A DNA stretch of 64,000 bases, taken from positions 32,437,076-32,501,075 of the forward strand of contig CM055096.1 in assembly GCA_029204225.1 (NCBI GenBank), read 5' to 3'. Numbering within the stretch: position 1 is the stretch's first letter; the number at the start of each line of letters is the position of its first letter. The notes under the pieces were generated by a model. It searched no databases. It saw nothing but the letters and a program-made list of their open reading frames with translations, and had not been told where the DNA came from. Source of the stretch: Diphasiastrum complanatum (taxonomy: Eukaryota > Streptophyta > Lycopodiopsida > Lycopodiales > Lycopodiaceae). A program made the translations under genes and the position numbers. Positions 56,572 through 64,000 of this stretch are shown in pieces.

Positions 56572-56707
56572 GTAGGATATGATTTGGGAGAGGAAGATGA
56601 AAGTACTGCCACTAGCGTTATTGCATATGCACATATTGAGTTTTCTTATGTGGTGAGCCTTCGTGATATGGAAATGAAGCACATAAAAGACTTTGTCTTT
56701 TTGCATG
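56572..56707 (+). CDS. CPSF160: CPSF160 exon 4 (residues 234-279)
   Basis: After CATTACAG: VGYDLGEEDESTATSVIAYA, HIEFSYVVSLRDMEMKHIKD, FVFLHG. The second half is a conserved CPSF160 block (S.Y...LRD.EMKH.KDFVFLHG). The exon starts in phase 0 and ends TTGCATG, one base into a Gly codon. The next exon supplies GC. The following six bases are GCAAGT, so the intron starts with GC, a known minor donor class with exactly this +1 to +6 consensus. No GT nearby would keep both the frame and the protein match. Confidence 0.94.
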
Positions 56708-59700
56708 GCAAGTTTCCTGAACTAAGTTCCAATTTTCTTCTATGCTTTCGCAATCCAGTCAGATTGAAAGAGAGTAAACAATTGTTGAGTGAGTTTTCAT
56801 GTAAATTTCAAACGAGCAATAAGTTCATGCATGCAAATTTAAGACCTTGTATTGTGCTCAATGTCTTATTTGGGTTCTTAGTGAGTCATGCGAGGCTTTT
56901 CTATCAAAATTTATGGTGCTTTTGTGTTGGGTATAAATATTAAATAAATATTTCAGGTTTTTAAGTTTGCAATGTTCTGCCCTTGATTAACTACGAATAA
57001 TCAATTTCTAGCCTTAGGTTAGGGGAAGCTCATTTAGGCACCACATGGTGGTACATTTAGTGTTAGTTAGAGCCTAGCCTTATCGAGCTTCCCCTAATTC
57101 TAGTATTGATAGTAACTAATTGGATAGGGATGTAACATGCGACTCCTAAATTGCCTCGAATATTGTTATGCTCTATTCAAGGATTTTGAATTTTGTTGTA
57201 TCCTGTGAAGGACACAAGGTTGTGGATCTGAATGTTGAGGTACTTAAATTTGACTGACCCGAAGTTGTTGGCTTAGAAGCCATTTGCCAAGAGACTCATT
57301 TAAGCTAAGCTCTTTAGGTGAAGCCAGTGCAGAATTGGGTTTTCAATTGGAGAAAGCATGCAAAGCTAAGAACATACTATCATGTAGATCATCTTATTGA
57401 CATTAATTGAAGAATCATAGAACCATATATTGTACAAATGTATGAAAACTAATGTGGACGTATGTTTGATGTCATTTAGCCTACGCTTGGGCACTGAAGC
57501 AGTGAATAGGGATATCCTAGCATTCGGTCCGTGTTGTGCATGTTGAAGTTCATGTTGAGAGTGTGTGGGTAGAATCTATTATTTGAACATTGTATGCATC
57601 ATTTTTAATGTTGTACTATCCTATTAGACACACAATTTAGAGGAATCATTGTCCAAATTGTGGCTAGCTTGTCTTTGCTAACATTCTCTATTTTTGGTGG
57701 TGCATTTCCAACTAGCTATGCTTTATAGCCATAATGGAATGGTAGTACGTGTGTGGTACTCCAGAAAAACTATCATTCCAAGACCTACGTAAGAGCCCAA
57801 AAAAGGATTGAAGCTAATGCCACAAAATTGGAAATGGGAAAGAGTGTCGGTTGAATGGAATGCAAGATGAAAAGACCTTAAAAAATCACTTAACCAAGCT
57901 TAAAAATAAGGAGCAACTAGCAGTTGTAGGAGAGAGAATAGATGATAAAGACTTGGTCCTTATCACAGTATTACTCTTAACAATTTTGGTCCATAATATC
58001 ATGTTTTGTTGCTAGTTTCATTATAAGGACTAGCCCAATCTTATTTGAAGAGTTAAGGCTTTTTGTAGTAGGACAAGCAAAGAAGACGACATTTTACAGG
58101 TATAAATTTTTAACATCCATTTGCAGCCAAGCGGATGATTTCTAAAAAAGAGTGGTTTACTAAGTTTGAAGATGATAGGGATAATCAAGTCGTGGAGCTT
58201 GGTGATGACTTTACATAACAAGGTATAGGATCAGGGCATCATAGTTATCAGGGTGCCTATTGGTATTTGGAATTAGTTTGAAATGTGCGCAATGTTGCGG
58301 ACTATATGTTGTGCTATATTGGTAGTCAATTGGTGCCATTGTTGACCAAGATTTGAAGTGTTATGGATTTTACTGCACTTGGACCCATGGTGTCATTCAT
58401 AATTTTATGATGGAACATTATGTGCAGTCATATTCTTTTTGGTACCTTCTAGAGAATGTATTATTGAATGTGGCATCATGTTGTGCTTTAGCCCTATTGT
58501 CTTGACATCTTGCGAGTTTATGTATCCTGACCTTCATAGCACCACAAGGGACTGCTTCATTTGAGCTTAAATAGTGGCCTGCTGACTCCTGGACTTGATT
58601 TCTTACTGCATTTTCGTCACGTTACTAGATGAAGGCTACACAATGCGAATTCATACTCACCAAATTGTAGCAAGGACATACAGACAAGAGGTTTCCACTA
58701 TGACGGGTCCAGGAAGTGTGGTCGAGTTAATTCTTATGCAGAACTGTTATCCAGCAGCTCCTTAGCCAAGGGCCTTTTGACACATACAAAAAATGACTGC
58801 CTGGATGTACCATTTTGCTGACTCCTGAGACCACCAGCATTTTTTCTAGTGAATTTGATTATGTATGATAGTATGATACAATGTGATTGCATATTTAAGG
58901 TATTTGGAAGATTTTACGGTTGGATTCTATGCTTTCAGATGGGAGTTATAGGCATTGGGCTGATCTTGATCATGCATGGTATGATTGTTTAAGTTTTAGA
59001 AGTTATATAAACAAAAAATGCTGGATGCTTGATTTTGAGAATGTTACAAAAGGCAACTTTTGCCAATATTGACAAGGGTTACATTTTAATGTTTTAAATC
59101 CTACCTTCCACTCTCCATCAGGTGTTGCTAGTGGCCTGCATTTGTAATCCCAATGGAAACAGATTAATTCAATCATTATTCATCCCGCTTGGCAGAAAAT
59201 TATTTCTTATTTAAAATCATTTCTCAGCAGCTGCCTCTCTAACACAGAGCCTCTTTGTAGAGGCAGGTTAGCTACTGGACTTTTGTGACGTTTGAGAGCC
59301 ACCAGGAGCTGATTTATTGAGGAACCCTGTATATCATCACCCTTGCAAGTTGCTGCTGAAATTGTACAGCCAGTGCGAGTGGGATAAGTCCTTTCTTGAA
59401 GCTAGTGATTGACAAGAAATTTGACCATTAACAGAACACTCATATTTGTAGAGAATCAACGCTGATTACTTATTAATCAACCCAGAAGCAGATATCAGAG
59501 GATCTGGTTATAAATTAATGATCTGGAGGCTGTAACAAGCTAAATAATGTGCTTCAAGTATCGAGAATCTGTTTCTGAAGTTCCTTTCATCTGAAGCTTG
59601 CATGTTTTCAGATTGGATTACCAGGGTCTCACTCAATATGTGATATTTGACCATAGTTGAGTTTGAAACTGGTAATGGCCAGATGTATGCTGCAAGATGC

Positions 59701-60262
59701 ATACTATCAAGGTCCGGTATATGAAATTGATCTTGACTAGAGTTTGCTTATTGTGAGATTGCATTTCCATCCCACAAGAAAGGAAAAATTCATCATGAAA
59801 TCCTTAATGCGTTTGTGAAATGCTTTCATGAGATAACATCCAGTTTGTATAAGCTTGTTACATGCAATGCAAAGCTCACTTATTTGTGAAATAGCATATG
59901 GCGACGTATTGTACAGATCCAACAGAAACCATGATAAGTAAATTCACTATCCTTCAGACATTGAAATTGTCTTAAATCACTAGCTTGATGCTAGTTTTGA
60001 CAAAATCCACCCTTTAAAATTGTCAAGTTTCTTTGAATTTTTGGCGACTAATGTCATCTACTAGCACACATTTTGAATCTTTTCTTACTTGGATTTCAAG
60101 TGATTCTGGATATAGAAGTTTCTCCTCTTCTTGCATATTGATCTTGCTAAATGGAGGGGCATAATTGTAATCTATGTTTGCCTTTGAGGATATTGATACA
60201 GCACACATCCTGAAAGACAAAAAAGGCACTTCTGTCTTTTCTCATTTCCGTCAATGGTACAG
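56708..60262 (+). other. CPSF160: CPSF160 intron 4 (3.6 kb, GC-AG)
   Basis: GCAAGT at 56708 and GGTACAG at 60262. It contains a copia gag-protease relic (57780-58420); the remaining ~1.8 kb to the acceptor shows no gene or repeat that I recognise. Confidence 0.85.
57780..58420 (+). pseudogene. Ty1/copia gag and protease relic
   Basis: About 57890-57960 reads LTKLKNKEQLAVVGERIDDK and DLVLI, the helical part of copia gag that is usually LTKLK..KEQLA.VGE.I.D..LV. Further on, about 58140-58215, KKEWFTKFEDDRDNQVVELG (preceded by a decayed DSGASxHMTS motif) followed by DDFT fits the start of copia protease, and LCYIGSQLVPLLTKI resembles the LYVPGL region. All in broken frames. Confidence 0.5.
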
Positions 60263-60408
60263 GCTATATCGAACCAGTTGTTCTGGTGCTGCATGAAAAG
60301 GAGCCTACCTGGGCTGGACGGGTAGCAATGAAGTCTCATACCTCTATCATCACGGCTCTTAGCATCAATACCACCCTCAAGCAACACCCACTCATATGGT
60401 CTGCAGAT
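60263..60408 (+). CDS. CPSF160: CPSF160 exon 5 (residues 279-327)
   Basis: Reads GYIEPVVLVLHEKEPTWAGR, VAMKSHTSIITALSINTTLK, QHPLIWSAD. Arabidopsis has GYIEPVIVILQE.E.TWAGR and ALSINSTLKQHPVIWSA in the same order. It starts with the last two bases of the Gly codon and ends GCAGAT|GTATGA in phase 0. The minus-strand frame over it is a shadow. Confidence 0.96.
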
Positions 60409-60670
60409 GTATGACCCAACTTACTCTCGGGAAAGCTTTTGAACTCTAGTACATAATGCTTTTGCGTGTCGTTTATGGCTTATTTCAATAGGAAATCACT
60501 GTGGGTTGAAAGAGGTTCTCTTGTAGCGATTTATTTGCAGTTGCCTTCTGAGCAGCTCCTTAATATGCAAATCAAGAATTGAGAATCTACTATGAGATGC
60601 CAAAGATATACACATGCCTTTTAGATAAAAGGTTAATTGTCAATTTAATATGAGCTTGCATGATTTGCAG

Positions 60671-60766
60671 AACCTTCCTTACGATGCTTATAAGTTGTTG
60701 GCCGTACCTGCACCGATTGGAGGGGTTCTTGTTGTCTGTGCCAATAGTCTTCACTATCATAGCCAG
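60671..60766 (+). CDS. CPSF160: CPSF160 exon 6 (residues 328-359)
   Basis: 32 codons: NLPYDAYKLLAVPAPIGGVL, VVCANSLHYHSQ, between GATTTGCAG and |GTAGTG, phase 0 at both ends. It matches NLPHDAYKLLAVPSPIGGVL.LCAN of plant CPSF160. Intron 5 is only 262 bp, GT-AG. Confidence 0.97.
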
Positions 60767-61701
60767 GTAGTGGCATCTCACAGTGCTTTTTCTGTATGTG
60801 TGGAGAGCGAATGTGGTTGGTACAACATGAATCTTGGATAGGACATTCTTAGCATTGTTTCTAGCAGTAACAAGTTAAGTGTGATGAGGAACAACCTACT
60901 TAACCTTGGATTTCGTACTGCTAGCAAAATTTTATTGCAATTTGGAAATTGCAGCAATCTTTTTGAGATCCCGATTAAGAAGGCTCAGGTATCTTCTTTT
61001 ATACGGTTGCTTTGATCTATGATATTACCCTTTGGGTATCTTGAGGTCAAAAGGAGTATCTGATAGTAGTATCAGATAAGTATGCAGGCGTGCATACTTT
61101 GAAGCATTGTTAAGTATGTCTCCTTGAAAAGAGTGTGGTGCATTCAAGGTGCATATTCAGGTGAAGCTCGTTTCAAAAGTCTGAAACCTTTGATGGGTGC
61201 ATTGCATGCATGTTCTCAATGTTCATCATTTCCACATAATCCTTATTTCAACCAGTCTTATTTAACCAGAGGATGAGAATGCATTTGTGTCCATTGTAGA
61301 GTGACACAGTGAGAACATATGGTTCATGAAAATGAATCAGGCTATAAAAGAGTTTATTAGTGTCAGTTCTTTGATAGTATCCTTTTGAGGTTTTTTAGGA
61401 TTTAAAGTGTTAACAAAAGTATTGTCCCTCTCAAAATCCATGATGACAACATACTGATTGGGTTATGAATCATTGAGGCCAAATTTTGACTCACTTGTGG
61501 ATCTTTGGTAAATAAGTGTTGGTGGTGGTAGTGAGTCAAGCACATTTTAAAGCTTTAAGGGCATCCAAATTTACATCATCGCACAGTACCTTTCAATCTT
61601 TTTTGATATTTGCAGATATTGTTGTTCATCATCTAATAGTTGTTATAACTAAAGATTTACCAGCTAAGATCAGATTTTTTGTCATTGTTGGATGTGAACA
61701 G

Positions 61702-61754
61702 TCTTCTTCATGCTCTCTTGCATTGAACGACTTTGCTGTTTCACCAGAGGGAAG
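61702..61754 (+). CDS. CPSF160: CPSF160 exon 7 (residues 360-377)
   Basis: A short 53-bp exon: SSSCSLALNDFAVSPEG then two bases of a Ser codon, between GTGAACAG and |GTCAGT. It matches the S.SCALALN.. region that follows HYHSQ in plant CPSF160. Intron 6 before it is 935 bp. Confidence 0.9.
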
Positions 61755-62194
61755 GTCAGTAACTTGGTTACTTATAGTAGTTTGTAGTTGAACATCGACT
61801 TTTGTAGACAGGAAACTTCAGTAGTGAAAAATGGGTATGTCTTGTTTATGACCTGCTCTCCCTGTTACTAGTGTCAAGATTATAGTCTGAAAGAGAAATA
61901 AGAAAACTGTTTCTACTGAAAATGCTTGGAGAAAGTATACCATGGCCTTGGTGTTGGATTTATTACTTTCACCTTATGTAGACTCCTGTTCATGTAATGC
62001 AAACTAGCCAAAGTTTTGCATGTTTTGCTTTAGAGATTTTTAGTCAATCTTTTCACAAAGAAAGATAACGTGGACTTCAAAGTTGAGTTTGATTCAAAGT
62101 CTAGCACTAGTGCCATAGACTTTCGAGTCCTTATTTGTCCCTGGCCTTCTTCATGTTGGAGTCTTCCCTTCCACCTCTAGAGCAGTGATAAAAA

Positions 62195-62250
62195 CTCAAC
62201 ACACAAACACATACAGTGCACGTGCGCGCGCACACACATACATGTGGACA
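62195..62250. repeat. CA/GC-rich simple repeat in intron 7
   Basis: CACAAACACATACAGTGCAC followed by GTGCGCGCGCACACACATAC; same type as the tract near 7932. Confidence 0.8.
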
Positions 62251-62590
62251 CGGACGCATATGTATAAATGTATCTAAACTTGTCAATGCTGGTAGGGACG
62301 GTTGTATATAAATCTGATCTGCACCTACCCTTGGGTTCTGATAATGTGAGTAGGGATTTTGTAATATGTTTTCTGTGCAACACACACATTGTTGAATTGA
62401 TGGTAGAGACTTCAATTGGGACTTCATAAAGTTTAAGTTTGCACTTTTTGCCTTATACTTGGCAGTATTCTGAACTTCATAACAATGTTATAATTGTTAG
62501 CTGGTTTCCTGATTGAATTTCTGTAAGAATCTAACCGTTGTCATGAAGCGATGAGGCGAGTATCATTCTTTCTGTCTTTGTGTTTCACAG

Positions 62591-62722
62591 TACAGAGTTT
62601 CCAAAGTCAAAGATTAGTGTGGAGTTTGATGCAGCTAATGCCACATGGATATCACATGATGTTGCAATATTCTCAACAAAAACAGGAAATCTTTTCTTGT
62701 TGTCGTTGGTGTTTGATGGCAG
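62591..62722 (+). CDS. CPSF160: CPSF160 exon 8 (residues 377-421)
   Basis: Reads STEFPKSKISVEFDAANATW, ISHDVAIFSTKTGNLFLLSL, VFDG then AG|GTAGAC (start of an Arg codon). It matches F.VELDAA..TWIS.DVALLSTK.GELLLLTL.YDGR. Intron 7 is 836 bp. The next exon (usually ..VQRLDLSKSKASVL) is not found before 64000, so the gene continues past the window with at least two thirds of the protein still to come. Confidence 0.95.
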
Positions 62723-63391
62723 GTAGACCTTTCTTGTTCTGTTATGTGCATACATTGTTGCAACTTATCATTTTGCTGAAACTTAATCGATATTCAGTTG
62801 CAAGAACCAGGAAAGGAAAAACTGAGTAATAAACACTTTAGCAGAACTATTCTGATCAGAACTTTTGAAAAAGCTCTGATTCATGGTCAAATGTTCAGAA
62901 TGTAAGTTGGCAGCTAAGCGCTTTCTAATTCCAAAAAGGTAAACATGGGGAGCTGTTTTCATGCCAAACACCAAAACTACCCAAAAGGGGTAAAAAAGAC
63001 ATTGCCAGTAAATGAGGCTGTAAAATAATGTTCTCAGAAGTCTTAGGCTTCCTGAATCCTGTCTTTGTTCAAGTAAGTTGTTCTTTTTGACAGAAGGCTC
63101 ACTGACATAGTTGCAGAGCTAACCTAGTGTTTGCTCCTAAGTTGCTATGTTTCGAAATGCGTATGTAACCCTTGATCTGGTACGGTCCAGAATACTGCTC
63201 CAAATAGTTTTTGAATATTACAGCTACCAAGATAGAATTTGAGTTTACACATTCATAGACTCAATATACTATAAGTAGGAAGGAACATCACTTAAAACAG
63301 AACAACTCTCTACCGCATTAGTATAGAAGCTGTTTAACCACAAGAATGTAATACAGACAAGAGATCTCAGAATCCCTATGTAGCACTAAAT
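62723..63391. other. 5' part of intron 8
   Basis: Ordinary intron sequence; no CPSF160 exon or transposon found. Confidence 0.5.
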
Positions 63392-63955
63392 GAAAAGAAG
63401 TCTAGAAAAGGGTGAATAGTGGAAAGATACACCATATGTCAAGGAAAAAGGAGAAATATACATGGACATGGCTTTACCAAGGAGCTTGGAAGGTTTTTTG
63501 AAGGCTGTAACTTTAACGTGCAAAGATTTGAAGTTGCATAGATGGAGGACCATCGGTGCATGTTTATTACATTTCAGGGCTGTTTGTTTTGTTCCATATG
63601 TGCAGAACAGAATTTGCTCCATCTATACAAAAGCAAAATAAAGAAAAATTCTATATTTTATATTTTGGAACAGGAATGAGCAGAAAAGAAGTCTTAGAAA
63701 GGGTGAATAGCAGAAACATACACGAGATGTTCAAGGAAATAAAAGAGAAAAACACATAGACATAGCTTTACCAAGGAGATCGGAAGGGTGTTACTTAATG
63801 TGCAAGGAGATCGGAAGGGTGTTGAATGTTCTTTGAAGGTGTAACTTAATGTGCAAACATTTGAAGTTGCAAAGATGGAGGAAACAAGGATGCCCATTTG
63901 ATACATTTTAGGGTTTTTTGTTTCATTCCATATGGAGCAAAACTTGTTCCATATG
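63392..63955. repeat. Two-copy tandem duplication, unit ~291 bp, in intron 8
   Basis: Units start at about 63392 and 63683 (GAAAAGAAGTCT in both) and share GGGTGAATAG, GACATRGCTTTACCAAGGAG, a TTTGAAGTTGCA.AGATGGAGGA phrase and TTCCATATG. The second unit has its own small internal duplication of AAGGAGATCGGAAGGGTGTT (63773 and 63804). Confidence 0.85.
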
Positions 63956-64000
63956 TCTGAAACAAAATAAAAGATTGAATTTTTTAGATTTTATTTTTCA

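Noticed and set aside
60172-60387. Minus-strand ORFs over exon 5
   Set aside because: Shadow frames of the CPSF160 exon.
62723-64000. CPSF160 exon 9
   Set aside because: I looked for the expected VQRLDLSKSK-like continuation after an AG acceptor and found none; intron 8 probably extends past the window.

Overview
The window looks like nuclear DNA of a land plant with a large, repeat-rich genome. A gymnosperm or a fern is my best guess, inferred from introns of 17-18 kb packed with old retrotransposons; I cannot fix the species. No prokaryotic feature is present. The only host gene I can name is CPSF160, the large subunit of the cleavage and polyadenylation specificity factor, on the + strand. 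Its start codon is at 20141. I can place eight exons (20141-20541, 38729-38872, 39442-39595, 56572-56707, 60263-60408, 60671-60766, 61702-61754, 62591-62722). All phases agree, and together they give the first ~420 residues of a protein that is ~1,440 residues long in Arabidopsis; the rest lies beyond the right edge.

Left flank (1-20 kb): decayed LTR retrotransposons. These are Ty1/copia pieces (1-415, 3990-5793 with a likely 3' LTR, 12600-13255 on the minus strand), Ty3/gypsy integrase remnants on the minus strand (1497-2470, 19137-19523), two copies of a ~450-bp repeat, long (CT)n microsatellites, a tRNA-like SINE head, a short LINE piece, and an unrecognised coiled-coil coding region (9.4-11.6 kb). 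A plausible CPSF160 promoter and 5' leader lies at 19.9-20.14 kb.

Intron 1 (20542-38728): a minus-strand copia relic, a gypsy LTR with primer-binding site, and a young, nearly complete copia element (23781-29191) with 401-bp LTRs and 5-bp target duplications. Its integrase has Asp where the catalytic Glu belongs, and its RNase H is frameshifted. Then come a LINE endonuclease relic, a spliced gene fragment of unknown identity behind a (CT)n/(GA)n hairpin, two minisatellites, an unknown 220-aa ORF and a gypsy protease relic.

Intron 3 (39596-56571): almost all LINE, with one chimeric gypsy element at 42.7-46.3 kb. The LINE copies are all on the + strand and many lie head to tail. Most complete 3' ends share a small hairpin, then an ATTAAT box, then a (CT)n tail instead of poly(A). 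At seven junctions the next 5'-truncated copy starts directly after the previous copy's pyrimidine-rich, mostly (CT)n, tail. This suggests a LINE family that homes to (CT)n tracts, including its own tails, and it is the most interesting signal here. Intron 4 (56708-60262) starts with GC instead of GT and holds a copia gag-protease relic. The remaining introns are short and plain; intron 8 has a ~290-bp tandem duplication at the right edge.

All identifications come from reading the sequence against remembered family motifs; no search was run.
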